Assembly: GCA_036852015.1 (NCBI GenBank)
Contig: JAANDG010000398.1
Span: forward strand, 1 to 64,000
Length of the DNA stretch: 64,000 nt
Direction: 5' to 3'
From: Pelodera strongyloides
Taxonomy: Eukaryota; Nematoda; Chromadorea; Rhabditida; Rhabditidae
The notes beneath the pieces were generated by a model. It did no database searches and was not told the origin of the DNA. It saw only the letters and a list, made by a program, of their open reading frames with translations. Positions 10,743 to 21,885 of the stretch are shown here, in pieces. The position numbers were made by a program, and so were the translations under genes. The first letter of the stretch is position 1. Each line of letters opens with the position of its first letter.

Positions 10743-11606
10743 ATGTCGAAACCAGTTCAAATGGAAACTGACTCGAGAGAATTATCTAAGAGGCGCATCA
10801 CCAGTGATGAAACGGTTAGTACCCCCTTGTATCCAACTAAGACCAAAAAGTTGGAAGATGTGATTGGCTTGGGAGAGACTGAGCTGGAATCCATTATGCG
10901 GACTGCTTCCAGTGGACAAGGCTTCAACCTTGTAGGCTCTGAAGCTGTAAAGTTCATTGATGCAGTCAGCAAAATGGTCCAGTTCACGAAGAGTGTTTTG
11001 TCTGGTACATCTACTTTCATGCTGGATGCTGTGCGAGAAGAACGCCGTGTTCGTAGTTTGGTTCTAAACATTCCCCCTAATTTCGGTCTGAATGTTTCCC
11101 AAGGTGAGGTGGTTCCTGATCCAGCTCCTAGAACGCCCATACAACTGGCGGAACATGCGGCTCGTATGGAAACAAGCAATGAGATCCGGGTTAATTGTGA
11201 GGTGAAAACAATGCTCAAATTTCTTAAGGTGGTAGAGGCCCCCGCGGCCATTTTCAGAATGAGCAACTATCTTTGGAAGGTGGAGATGAGTAGTAGGAAG
11301 TCGCAGTCACTTGTGCTTCGTAACAAGCACAAGTTGCGAGGTACTAAGTGGAGTCCCATTTTTATCAGACCTAGCCAGACAGAAGAGGAGCGTAAGCGGT
11401 TGTATGAATTGCGCCGGCAGCGGAATTATTTGAATACCACTGGTGGACAAGTGTGGCAGTTGCGAGGTGAGATCCTAGTATGGAAAAATGATCCTTTGTT
11501 TGAGGATCGTACCGCCCTTGCCTTTGAGACCGTCATCCCTGATGGTTGGGTTGACCCTCGGTACGGTGGTAGACCTCCACAAGTTTCCTCTCAGCAGGGA
11601 AACTAG
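10743..11606 (+). CDS. LINE ORF1 protein
   Basis: A 287-residue frame from the ATG at 10743 (M-S-K-P-V-Q) to TAG. The frame is open further upstream through the tandem repeat, but this ATG is the first after it. The protein is rich in Lys and Arg toward its end, with a basic SLVLRNKHKLRGTKW block near residue 200 followed by ERKRLYELRRQRN, as expected of a nucleic-acid-binding LINE ORF1 product that packages the RNA with ORF2p. I see no CCHC knuckles or RRM signature. Codons are mostly unbiased. The stop codon sits directly after a GGGAAAC heptamer (11597-11603), a candidate -1 frameshift site into ORF2. Confidence 0.8.
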   Translation: MSKPVQMETDSRELSKRRITSDETVSTPLYPTKTKKLEDVIGLGETELESIMRTASSGQGFNLVGSEAVKFIDAVSKMVQFTKSVLSGTSTFMLDAVREERRVRSLVLNIPPNFGLNVSQGEVVPDPAPRTPIQLAEHAARMETSNEIRVNCEVKTMLKFLKVVEAPAAIFRMSNYLWKVEMSSRKSQSLVLRNKHKLRGTKWSPIFIRPSQTEEERKRLYELRRQRNYLNTTGGQVWQLRGEILVWKNDPLFEDRTALAFETVIPDGWVDPRYGGRPPQVSSQQGN

Positions 11607-14600
11607 GTAGGAGACTTAAGAAAACCCTTGCTATCTCTTTTTGCAACATACGAAGTGTGTTAAAGAATATCAACGAAATCCAATACTATCTCTCCTATTC
11701 AAACCCCGATCTGTTTATTTGTATTGAATCTTGGTTAAAAAGTATAGTCAGAGATTCTACTATTTTAAGTAATTCGGATTTTCAAATTTTGCGTTTTGAT
11801 AGAAATCGATCTCAGAAAGGCGGGGGTATTTGCATATATGCAAAACCATGGCTGATTTGCAAAGAGCATTTCTCTACCGGAAATTCTAATTTTGAAGTGT
11901 ATTGTATTGAAATTGAAGATGTCATGAATTTTAGGAAAATACGTTTTGTAATAGTGTACAGATTGCCCGGTTGTGTTGTATCGGCAGACGCAGCACTTTA
12001 TGACCTTATCGTAAACTTATGTAGTTCTGGGAAGGAAACAATCGTTCTAGGCGATTTCAATCTCCACTATGACTTTGATAACCCCAACCCCAAATGTTCT
12101 AAGGAAAGAGAGTTTGCATCTTTTGTTTCTTCTATGGGCTGGGCTCATTTTGTTTCTGAACCAACTCGAGAACAACGTATTATCGATCATTTGTTTACAA
12201 GCTCTACTAATCTTATTTCTAATGTATCTGTCAATCCTCCTGTTGGTACTTCTGACCACAACCTAATCTCTTTTAATTTAAATATGTCGGGAAGTCTCAT
12301 CACAAAGAAATCGCCAACTTTTGATTATAAAAACGCTGATTGGGCATCTATTCAGGATAGTCTGGATATAGATTGGGTTCAGTTCTTCGGGTACTACAAT
12401 GATATAAATGACTTAGAAGCTAAGTTTTCTGACTATCTCCGTTCTCTTTTAAATGAATTTGTCCCCTTGGTGCATAAGGAAATTAAATTAGAGAAATTTC
12501 CTGCACATATTAGAAATATGTTCTATCACAAACGCCGGCTCTTTCTTTTGAACAAAGGTTCTAATTCACAAAACATCAGCAATGAAATAAAAACCATAAG
12601 CAGGTCTCTTGATAAAGCTTTAGAAAAGTATTTTGCAAACAAAGAAAGGAAAATATTTAATGGCAAACTGGGAAAGCGTTTTTTCTCATATGTAAAGGGA
12701 AAAATAAATAGGAAAAGTTCAACTGTAGTAGTTACTGAACCTGGAACTAATCGTATTATTTACGAAAATCAAACAAAGGCAGACCTAATAGGTCAACAAT
12801 TTGAATCGGTGTTTACTAATGATAATAATAATTTTCCTCCTATGAACGATATGAGCTATTCATATCGAAATGTAACTTTGTCGACAATATTCCCATCTGA
12901 TGTTCATAAGGCACTCGGAAAATTAAAAAATTCCTTTTCTCTCACAGCTGATGGAATTCCACAATATGTTCTAAAATATTTAAGAAATGAATTATCTGAG
13001 CCTTTATCTCTGATGTTTAACATTTCTTTGGAAACTGGCAAAATACCATATTCATGGAGAAAGTCCTTTGTAACACCAGTTCCCAAGATTCCCAAACCTG
13101 TTCTCCCTGTTCACTATAGGCCAATTGCAATCAATAGTGCTATATGCAAATCAATGGAAATACTTGTCCAAGAAAAGCTTCTTAAGTTCATTAAGCATCT
13201 CAACTGTATTCCAGATGAGCAATATGGCTTTATTAAAGGAAAATCTGTTGATTTACAAATGTTAGATTGTCAGAAAAATTGGTTAACTTCCTATGAAAAT
13301 AAGGAGTGCATTGACGTGGTCTATCTGGATATCGCAAAAGCTTTTGATAAAGTCGTCCATTCCAAATTGTTGTATAAGCTTCGTAAACTGGGTTTTCCAG
13401 AGCAATTAGTTCTTTGGGTTCAAGATTTCCTTACGGATAGAACCTTTCAAGTTAAAATAACCAATGATGTGTTTTCAAAAGAGTTCTGCTCTCCATCTGG
13501 GGTTCCGCAGGGTTCAGTCTTAGCTCCTATTCTATTTTTACTTTACATCAGCGATTTACCTTCTAAAATAAAAACTTCTCCTAGCATCCAAATCAGATGT
13601 TTTGCCGATGATTGCAAAATCTTTTGTAGCTATAGTCAAGCCTCTTTTGCTGAAGCACACCGTTCTCTTGAGCACTCTCTTTCTTCTCTAACTGAATATT
13701 GTAAAGATTGGCAAATAGACCTCTCTGAATCAAAATGCAGTGTCTTGTATCTTGGTAATAAAAATGTAAAACATGTGTACACCGTAAATGGTTTTTCCTT
13801 AAAATCTGTAAACTCTGTGCGCGATTTGGGAATTTTAGTCCAAGACAATTGGCATTATGTAGACCACCTTAATAATATGTGTACTAAAGCTATGGGTTGT
13901 TGGTTCGCAATCAACAAAGGCATCAAGCTGCGTAATGCAGATGTTCTTATCAAAGCATATAAGGTGTGGGTTAGGCCCATTCTGGAATTTGCTAGTGTTG
14001 TATGGAGCCCTTATTTGAAAAAAGATATTTTGAAAGTGGAAAAGGTTCAATCACGCATAACGCGAATAATCTTTCAAAAGTGTTTTCCTAACTTTCGTGT
14101 GCCTTCTTATAAAGGTCGTTTGTCGAAGTTTAATCTTTTGTCACTACAACATAGGAGAGTAAAACAAGATATTATTTTTTCGTTCAAATTGCTCAAAGGA
14201 GAACTAGGTACCACCTTCAGTAGGTATTACATTTGGAAACCTACTAGAGGCCGTACCTCTGCATTTGAATTACATGTTCCATTCTCAAAACTAAACCCTT
14301 ATTATAATAGTTTCTTTATTAGAACTGCCAAGTGGATTAATAAACTTCCTGACAACGTTTTGCGTATCCAAAATTCCATGTCTCTCAAGAGAATGTTAGC
14401 CCAAAATACTAATTTGGCAGACATAATTGCCAACCTTGATATCACTGACATTACAGAAAATTTCCGGGCAATTCAATTTTCAGCATATTCAATAATTTGT
14501 TTCTCTTCAGATACAACTTCCAGCGGTAGAATGAATATTGTTCTAGATGAATTAAAGATCGACGACATGCCCATCCATGGACGATGGATAAAATATCTAA

Positions 14601-14740
14601 AATCTATTGACAATTGTATCGTTTCTTTTTCGTTTTTTTTTCCTCAGAGATTATTTGCAGTATTCAATATTGACACGCAGTGCATATTTCCCAGTTGCCA
14701 ACTACTCAGTTACCAGTTACCCAGCTATCGGTTAGTTTAG
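11573..14740 (+). CDS. LINE ORF2: endonuclease-reverse transcriptase
   Basis: The frame is open from 11573 and overlaps ORF1 by 34 nt, with no ATG before the conserved start (S-F-C-N-I-R-S-V-L near 11633), so translation is probably by -1 frameshift from ORF1. Endonuclease (about 11640-12270): the CIESW catalytic Glu, YRLPG, LGDFN, and the closing SDHN. Reverse transcriptase (about 13000-13750): YRPIAIN, YGFIKGKS, the first catalytic Asp in YLDIAKAFDK (13322), GVPQGSVLAPILF (13499) and the CFADD box (13597). A C-terminal extension of about 350 residues contains NSVRDLGI. All catalytic motifs are present and no stop interrupts the roughly 1,050 codons. The product nicks target DNA and primes reverse transcription. 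Confidence 0.9.
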   Translation, partial: TSTSFLSAGKLGRRLKKTLAISFCNIRSVLKNINEIQYYLSYSNPDLFICIESWLKSIVRDSTILSNSDFQILRFDRNRSQKGGGICIYAKPWLICKEHFSTGNSNFEVYCIEIEDVMNFRKIRFVIVYRLPGCVVSADAALYDLIVNLCSSGKETIVLGDFNLHYDFDNPNPKCSKEREFASFVSSMGWAHFVSEPTREQRIIDHLFTSSTNLISNVSVNPPVGTSDHNLISFNLNMSGSLITKKSPTFDYKNADWASIQDSLDIDWVQFFGYYNDINDLEAKFSDYLRSLLNEFVPLVHKEIKLEKFPAHIRNMFYHKRRLFLLNKGSNSQNISNEIKTISRSLDKALEKYFANKERKIFNGKLGKRFFSYVKGKINRKSSTVVVTEPGTNRIIYENQTKADLIGQQFESVFTNDNNNFPPMNDMSYSYRNVTLSTIFPSDVHKALGKLKNSFSLTADGIPQYVLKYLRNELSEPLSLMFNISLETGKIPYSWRKSFVTPVPKIPKPVLPVHYRPIAINSAICKSMEILVQEKLLKFIKHLNCIPDEQYGFIKGKSVDLQMLDCQKNWLTSYENKECIDVVYLDIAKAFDKVVHSKLLYKLRKLGFPEQLVLWVQDFLTDRTFQVKITNDVFSKEFCSPSGVPQGSVLAPILFLLYISDLPSKIKTSPSIQIRCFADDCKIFCSYSQASFAEAHRSLEHSLSSLTEYCKDWQIDLSESKCSVLYLGNKNVKHVYTVNGFSLKSVNSVRDLGILVQDNWHYVDHLNNMCTKAMGCWFAINKGIKLRNADVLIKAYKVWVRPILEFASVVWSPYLKKDILKVEKVQSRITRIIFQKCFPNFRVPSYKGRLSKFNLLSLQHRRVKQDIIFSFKLLKGELGTTFSRYYIWKPTRGRTSAFELHVPFSKLNPYYNSFFIRTAKWINKLPDNVLRIQNSMSLKRMLAQNTNLADIIANLDITDITENFRAIQFSAYSIICFSSDTTSSGRMNIVLDELKIDDMPIHGRWIKYLKSIDNCIVSFSFFFPQRLFAVFNIDTQCIFPSCQLLSYQLPSYRLV
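11597..11603 (+). promoter_or_regulatory. Candidate -1 ribosomal frameshift heptamer
   Basis: In the ORF1 frame the bases read G GGA AAC and are followed at once by TAG. This matches the X XXY YYZ slippery pattern. A -1 slip here continues as CTA GGT AGG AGA into the ORF2 frame, which is open from 11573 and has no ATG before the endonuclease domain. A weak GGAGA/TCTCT stem could form downstream (about 11609-11639). Confidence 0.55.
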
Positions 14741-15183
14741 AAAACCTTGTAATTAAGCCCAGTGGATTAACAACTCAAAAACAACCATTTGCGGTTCAGT
14801 GGTATTTCAGTGTAGCGCATTCGGTTTCCTGCGGGTGGAGGGTATTCACGGTGCTAGGGTTTAACTTTCTGTTGTCTAGTTTTTAACATTTGTTTCTAGG
14901 TCCCAATACGGTAGTATGTCTACTTATTTCTTAAGCATTGTTCGTGAATGTGGCTCATTTTTTAAGGTAACATGGAAATACCACATTATTTGCTAAAGGG
15001 ATTGATTCAAGGTTTGCTCAAACAAAAATGCTGGCTTTATTCCTTTGCAACAAGATTCCAAATGCAGAATGTCAAATCTCATTGCTAATCAAATCAGTCA
15101 TCTGTTTCCGTTTGTATGTTCGTTTTTAACTTTCATCCTCGGATGCACACCTTTTGGTGTATTTAATAAATAAAAAAAAATAA

Positions 15184-15261
15184 ATTTCCCGCACGTTTTC
15201 CTCTCCCAAAATCTTTGCATGTGGGAACATTTCGACCCGATAATTGAGCGGGGTTTCGGGA
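15184..15261. repeat. Target-site duplication of the LINE, right copy (78 bp)
   Basis: Identical to 10404-10481. It directly follows the A-rich 3' tail of the element. Beyond it the flank (GAAACC) differs from the element's 5' end, which fixes the boundary. Confidence 0.9.
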
Positions 15262-16096
15262 GAAACCTTTTCATTTGACAGTGTCCTTCAACGCTACAAA
15301 AATCTAAAAATAGGGGAGACTGAAGAACCGAGCAGCGTGACGCTCTGATATTTTCCTTTTTTTCATATTTTCCATATGCTTTTTTGTAGTTGAATTCTAA
15401 AATGTCATATTGGAGAGAGAGAGAGAGAGAAGCGAGAGAACACGCAGCGATACGTTCGTTGTCGACTGGTTATTATGGCAGGAAATACCACCGGAAGTGC
15501 GCGAAATCAATGCAAAGCAATCAACGAATCAACGAATCAGCCCAAAAACCACACCCGATTATTGTAGTTTGTGGTCTCTTAATTTTTAAATTTTTCCACT
15601 CGAATTCGCGATCTAATCGCAGCGAACTCCGCTTTGCTTTGAGTGACATTTGCTCTTATACCTTCTTACTTTTTAAATTTTCAAGGATAAATATTTTGCG
15701 CAGCGGTGCTGCCTGAATTGCTCATCCTGCGCAGAACTGCTACTAGTTCCTAATGGCACGTGTATAGTTTGAACAAATTATTTTATTATTAGATACACAT
15801 ATTATTTATAGTATGATGGGTAGCGTAATTGTAAATACATTGGCCCGGATAGCCTAAGATTCGCCCCCAGCTCGACCAAAGCCCCCAATTTTTCAATTGC
15901 TGCCAAAATTCATATGAATAGTATTCGTTGAGTGGTGCTTAAAAAGAGGTATCACCAAACCTGTCGGTTTTCCAATTTCAGTTCTAACTCTAACTACATA
16001 CACAAATGTGCCCCCTTTTTGTCAGCCGCTGCGCACCTCATTATTCTTTTCAGGGCCTCCGTCTAGTTTTTCCTTTCAAATATTTTATGCGTATTA
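15262..16096. other. Unannotated DNA with a short (GA)n run
   Basis: A (GA)n run at 15412-15430 precedes a frame of 108 codons (15390-15716) whose first part is the simple repeat; I see no splice context or family motif, so I do not call it a gene. Confidence 0.3.
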
Positions 16097-16288
16097 TTAA
16101 AGCGAAATACCAGCCGGTTTTTGAAACACATCGTGCACAACTGAATTCTTTCGTGTTTATGCTAACTTGCTCGAATAGCTCGATTTTTTAATCTAATTTA
16201 TGGTCATTTGCATTTGCATGAGTTTTATAAGAATGCTGGTGTAGGTGTACTCGGTATGTTTCAAAAACCGGCCGGAATTTCGCTTTAA
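16097..16288. mobile_element. Palindromic MITE family A, copy 2
   Basis: Full copy bounded by TTAA: starts TTAAAGCGAAATACCAGCCG, ends GGAATTTCGCTTTAA. The inner blocks AATTCTTTCGTGTTTATGCT and TTGCATGAGTT show the shared family layout. Confidence 0.85.
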
Positions 16289-16636
16289 TTTTTATTCGCT
16301 TGCGTTTATGAGACATCCATGTACCTAATTTCGGTTTTTGGCAGATATACTCTTGTAAATAAAATTATTTATTTCAGGGAACGTTATTAATCCCTCTACT
16401 TCTGCCTTCTACGGGTACCCCCATATTTTCCCGCCTGTCCCCCAATTCAACGGGTCTATTCTATTCTCTGCTCTTTTGACCGTACCCATCGACAAAACGT
16501 GTTCTACCGTAATCTTGTCCCGCTATCACTAAATCACCCGGGCGCGTTACCGTAAACACATCGTTTCCGGTTGACAACTTTTTTTGCTTAAATAGAAGGA
16601 CAAGAGAGATTTTTCCGGCTATTTTTCTAATTTTCA

Positions 16637-17117
16637 ATGTCAAAAATGGACACTACGAAACCGAATTATCCGCTGAAATTGCGAAAATTTGTGGAGAAAA
16701 TGTTGAGAAGAATTCAGAAGAAGAGAAGACTTTCCGATGAATATCCGTACTTGCCGAGATGGTGGGCAAATTTTATTTTGCTTTTTTTTTTGAATTTCTT
16801 TGCTCGTAATCTCTAGTATAGTGTTAAAAACGGCGCAAAAGTTTAAAATTTTCATTGAATTTTTTTAATAAATCACTATGTGAAGTATGCCAATGGATGT
16901 ATGATTCTGTACCCCGTTACGTAGTAAAAGTATCCTTGTATCCTTCCTATTATTATTATTAAATAAATAAATAGAATACAACTATATATTATCCCTATCA
17001 GTTCTCCCAATTATTAGGTATGAATTTATAAAATGTATAAAGATTAATGTAAAATTCTTTTGTTTCAGGAAATGCCAGTGCTGCGGTCACTTGATGTTTG
17101 TATACGACGAGTGGTGA
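16637..17117 (+). CDS. Small two-exon gene, 57-aa Cys-rich basic protein
   Basis: Exon 1 (16637-16761) starts M-S-K-M-D-T-T-K and ends at donor TG|GTGGGC; exon 2 (17069-17117) starts after TGTTTCAG in matching phase 2. The junction restores a Trp codon, giving 57 residues. The first half is strongly basic (KLRKFVEKMLRRIQKKRR), followed by DEYPYLPRW and a KCQCCGHLMFVYDEW end with a C-x-C-C-x2-H cluster that could bind metal. The stop TGA overlaps a GTGAGT donor-like site at 17114, so a further exon cannot be excluded, although I found none in phase. A family A MITE starts 34 bp downstream. Function is not recognised. Confidence 0.45.
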
Positions 17118-17151
17118 GTGGTTTGAAATTTAATTGATTTAATTTTAGAAA

Positions 17152-17334
17152 TTAAAGCGAAATACCGGCCAGTTTTTGAAACGCATCTCAAGTACTTGCA
17201 TGCCTATGCAGTTATGCGAAGTGGGGTCTAATTGGGGTCTAGTTTTTATTCTAATTTTGGCTCATTTGCATATGCTGCATAATAAAGCAGGTGTACGCAA
17301 TGCGTTTCAAAAACCGGCCGGTATTTCGCTTTAA
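17152..17334. mobile_element. Palindromic MITE family A, copy 3
   Basis: Complete copy with TTAA at both ends, TTAAAGCGAAATACCGGCC on the left and GGCCGGTATTTCGCTTTAA on the right. Confidence 0.9.
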
Positions 17335-17935
17335 GCGATCTGAATAATTTTGTTTAAATATAATATGTTGTTATTGTACATCGTCCTTTTTCGAAAAGTA
17401 ATCCTGAATCGCGCTTCTTTGTGCTTATGTACGTAGGTTCCACCGAAAAAGTGTAGTTACGGTAGAAACGTAGAAACTCTATGTAGTTTGACGAGTTTGA
17501 ATTAACATCATATTGCGAAACCGATTGGACTGTTTTCATAACGTTAAGAAGTTAAGAATAGCAATGACTATTTTTACACTTCCGGTATTCATGTGTAATT
17601 AAAAAGAAAATAAAAGGAATTTTGAAGAATGGAAAACAGCGTAAAGGAGTCATTTGATATATCAATATATTAAATGTAGAGAAAGTGATCGTGTCTTTAT
17701 AATAACACGACACCCCGTTTCGACCCTAGATCGTATACGAGGATTTTGCTGTAGTTGGGTCTCATCAGTACGATGACAACAGCTTGATGGGATAGGGGAT
17801 AAAAAAATAAAAAACAAAAGGGCATGAATACAAGCAAGATATAAAATAATTATGTACAAAGAAAATTAACAAGAGATACGTAAAGTAAACACCTTGTTCT
17901 GTGAGAAGTTTGTGGTCTGTTGACGATGTCTCTCC
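17335..17935. other. Unannotated DNA
   Basis: AT-rich sequence. Short frames exist at 17354-17539 and 17662-17859 on the minus strand without splice or domain support. Confidence 0.3.
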
Positions 17936-18065
17936 ATCTTCCACCTCTCTAACATTTCTATCTCTCTCTTCTCTCTCTTCCCTCTCTCTTCCCTCTATCT
18001 ATCTTTCTCTCTCTCTCTATCTTTCTCTCTCTCTATTCTCTCTCTCTCTATTCTCTCTTTGTATA
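17936..18065. repeat. (CT)n-rich microsatellite
   Basis: Imperfect CTCTCT runs interrupted by TATCTT and CCCTCT. The Ser/Leu-rich frame over it (17901-18113) is only the translation of the repeat. Confidence 0.9.
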
Positions 18066-21000
18066 TCTGTCTCTCTTGCATATAGCATATTCCGGCAAAT
18101 CATATCTTTCTAGTACCAAAAAACACTAAGAAATTCAAAAAGATTTTTGGGTGAATGGCATCATTACCACCATTGAATTTCGCACCCGAATTATGAAAAA
18201 GGCGCCTGCTGGAACTTCTAAAAAAAACTATAAAATCTGCACAAAAATAGGGACCACCTGCCATGTCCTACTTTATTTTGCAGTATTTTCACTTTTTTTT
18301 GCAAAACATTTCACCTTTTGAATTATAAAGTGCTTTTGACAATGGAAAACACCAGCAGCTGAGTCGTTCTGCATAAAATATGAATCAGATTAAATTAAGA
18401 TATATAGCTTGTCACTCACATCTACATAGGAAATCGTAACAATAAGTCCAGACCAGAAAAAAAACCGTCAGTAACCAGTAAACAAATGGTGACCAGGTGA
18501 TGACGGTCGCCAAATGGGTTCAATGGATTCCTCCGTTACCTATGTAGGTAATTCGTCCTGTTGATGACATAGTTTTGCCGGACAATCGACAAATACTGCG
18601 ATGAAAACACACTGTTCTTAATCTTGCTCGAAAAAGCTCACATTATACTCCAATATCCCAAACCTACACCTTTCCACTCCATGCTATATCTAGCGTAAAA
18701 TAATATTTTGCATTTGCGAACTTCAATATGTGGTCTTGAGGATACAATAGAGTAGTTACTTTACAGAGAGCAGCCTCGCTTTTCTATTACTGTATTGCTG
18801 GGGCCTGGGGCCCATAGGTCATAGGTGAACTAAATTTTTGAGTCCAAAGTTTGTTTAAATACACCCCTTCCAAATTCACAACTATGTTATATTTTGCATG
18901 AAATTATTAATTATTAATATGCAACAATGTTAATGGCACATCAGTCAAATGCAAGATAATTATTTAAAATCAAAATTTCCCGGAAACCTTAAAACATATG
19001 TTTTCGGCACTTCTTAGAATTTCTTTTTTCATCAAATTTAGCACATTCTTTGAAATGTTCAAGATCTTCAAAATTAGATCATAATCATAGATGCTTTATT
19101 TCGGAGAGTATTTCCATCATTGTAACCAAAAAGGGTTTGAAAATTTAGTTTTATTTTATTTTTATTTTACAAAGGAAGGTTTATTCTTAGTTGCATTATT
19201 GAAATCTAAAATAAACCCAAAATATGTAGAGATCAAATTTTAGATACTTTTCGATTTTTCGTCATATTTCTTTCGTTTAGTTTAGTTCAAAAATTCTAGG
19301 AAATATATCCAGCGCAATGTTTTAGGCAACTTTTAGAAACTAGCAACAAAAATCATGTTTATGGTTAATATTTAATCTCAAGCACTATTATTGTTTAAAA
19401 AAGTGTACTGTAATATATGTTGGTGTTATTTCAACCTATAATTTGTATTCCGTTTACCCGTTCCCTCTCTGAATAATGCCCAGCTTATGCAAATTCCCCA
19501 GCATGTGACCAATTGAAATTTTTCACAAAAACAATGCGAAGAAATTGTAGTCGGAACTCGGAACTATTTTGTTATATTCTCTTGGGCGCCGTTTTAGAAT
19601 GTTTTTTGTAAAGTTTAATAAAAACATACCCCTTAGTTAGTTGTTATTTCCAATTGCGTGTGTAGACTACCTCGTATTTTTCTAAATTGTGGGTTTCAAG
19701 CCCAATGTATAAAGCCATCCAACCATAATGTTTTTCTTTAGATTTCTGTAAATGTTGTCAGGTCACGAGATACTATATTTTGAACCTTTTCTTACGCTTG
19801 CTATCAAAGTTTCTCTCAAAAATTCAGCACATAAATTACACTAGGACTGGCGGTCAAAAAGTATCTAGAGGAGAAAAATTCTTGCAAAGATCGCAGCCAA
19901 TATCTCGCTTGATTAAATCTCATTGGCGAATGATTGGCGACCATATGGCACAATATAAAAGGCAATGATTTTGAATGATCAGGTTTCTGAAATGGCGAAT
20001 GAATGGCAAACGTCCGGGGCAGCTTTGATAACATCTCAATTTCGCGTGACATGCTATCTAAGTCATGCGTTTTGAAGAGCTTAGAACTGATGACTTCTTC
20101 AGTGACAAGTGCCTTCAAGGAATATGAACTTTGCCTTTTAGAAGAGGTAATCTCCATCACGTCATACTTCTGGGTAGCTTATTGCTTATGCCTTCAAAAC
20201 TTTTTAAACCTTTCCTAAAATATTCATAGTAATATCGTTTCCACTGTACCAATAAGTGGCGTGTATATAGTCAGTATAGTTAATCTAAATTAGTTCTGCG
20301 TAAATCATGAAAATCTGCAAGTTCATTGAAGTTAATTTACAGCAGCAGCAGAATAAAGACATAGAAAATCGTTTCAGGTAAAAGAATTTCCTTGAAAGTG
20401 ATTTTAATCCTTTAATTTATATTTAATAGATAAACAAAAGAAATACTTGGTAAATAAATGGATTAGATGATAATTGTAACTTTATTTACAATTAACTCAA
20501 AAACAAAATTTGTTTTTACTTCGATTCCCAGCTAATTGGCGATGTAGTGGTTGTTTTTGTTTATATCTTTGTAATGTGATACTTCTGTTCTGGAACTACT
20601 ACGGGCGCTTTTATATGAGCCATAGAAACTTTGCAAAGTTGAAATAATTACTTAAAGTATTATTTACTTCCACAAATAAACTGTTCCGTTAGTCATTCCC
20701 GGAAACTTTTCACTTTCTCTTTTTCAAATCGGCTTAAAAGTCGAACTTTCGAGGAACTTTTTGCTTTTTCTGTGCAAATTGAACTTTTAGTTTTATTTGA
20801 AACTCTTATGTTTCTTCATCATTGTAATTGAATATACAAGAATATTCTCGATCACAGCAAAATTTTCAATTACAAATCCCATTCTTTGGTAAATATTACC
20901 TTTTGGGTATTGAAAACACCAGAACACTCGAGGAGGTAACAATTCATCTGCGAAATCTAGGAACGTTTTTTCATATGCATGACTCTAAATTATTTATGCA

Positions 21001-21595
21001 TTACTTACAAGTGATAGTAAGCAACTTAACTAGAAATAAATGTGAAATAAGAAAGTGCGCTTTTTATTTTCTGCATGGCATAGTAAACATTTATAAAAAT
21101 TATGTGGAAACGTGCTGCATCATGCTGCAGTAATTGTTTGTTTATTTCGTTTTGCTAAAAATAGCACCCAATTTTGGGTCTCAGTTAATCAAAACATCTT
21201 TTAAAATTTATGTATTTGTTTATATATTTTTCTCATATTCCCATCATGTGTACACGATACAATTTAATTTTTTTAAATAGTAAAGTAAGCCACGTTACCA
21301 CATAGATTAATAAAAAATAAACAGTTCCGTTTACTTTACCGTTCCTTGAAATTCCGTGTACAACTTAGTTATGAAATTTTAATACTATTGAATTCTTTCA
21401 TCGTCTCTTATGGCGTTGCGTTTTCCTAGGGATCTAATAAACAAATAAACATAAAAATGAAAAAAAAACATAATAAACATAAAATGAACATGTACAGTCC
21501 CATTTTCCTTTTCATGTTTTTTTTGCTGTGGAAAAATGCTCTAACTGCTCATTCTTTGTATTCCATAGAAATTTTTCAACATTTTAATTCCTTTG
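18066..21595. other. AT-rich gene-poor DNA
   Basis: About 3.5 kb with no convincing gene. Features seen and not relied on: an acceptor-donor pair around QQQNKDIENRF (about 20342-20377, TTTACAG and GTAAAA), an open frame of 101 codons at 20828-21133 with no domain, and a minus-strand frame at 19816-20160. None links to a neighbour in phase. Confidence 0.3.
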
Positions 21596-21885
21596 TTAGC
21601 GCGATAGCGCTAACATAGTTTGGGTTTCATCCGAGAGCCCTTTTTTTCGGTTTCCACCCTGAATTTGTTCCTGGACGAAAAATTGAAATTCTTTCGATCC
21701 AGTTAGATAAAAGAGCATATTTTACATTACCTGCGAAAATTTCAGATCAAAATATCAACTTTCACCAAATGTATGACCAAATTCGTAAAATTTGCCCAGC
21801 ATGCGGAAGAGTGTTGGTGTGCGCCTGTGTGCACGTGGGCGGGGCTAACAGTGCACGCCGTAGATACAACTTACAACGCGTCTTT
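21596..21885 (+). repeat. Dispersed repeat M, copy 1
   Basis: Begins with the perfect hairpin TTAGCGCGATAGCGCTAA and ACATAGTTTGGGTT, then runs colinear with 34916-35215 for about 270 bp (shared GTTTCCACCCTGAATTTGTTC and TAAAAGAGCATATTTTA), ending in GGGCGGGG.TAACA. Shared length and a terminal hairpin suggest a mobile element; class unknown. Confidence 0.75.

Larger units (their letters stand above)
10482..15183 (+). mobile_element. Full-length non-LTR retrotransposon (CR1/jockey-like LINE)
   Basis: An element of about 4.7 kb carries a repetitive 5' region (10495-10675), ORF1, ORF2 with apurinic-type endonuclease and reverse transcriptase, and a 3' end of A-rich AATAAATAAAAAAAAATAAA. It lies between perfect 78-bp direct repeats. 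The ORFs have no internal stop, which with the intact duplication argues for a young and possibly competent copy. Motif set and order are those of non-LTR elements of the CR1/jockey group; the exact clade is an inference without a phylogeny. Confidence 0.9.

Noticed and set aside
15390..15716. 108-codon plus-strand gene
   Set aside because: Its start is the (GA)n repeat and the rest has no motif.
20828..21133. 101-codon plus-strand gene
   Set aside because: Lys/Leu/Phe/Asn-rich, no domain, no splice neighbours; expected by chance in AT-rich DNA.
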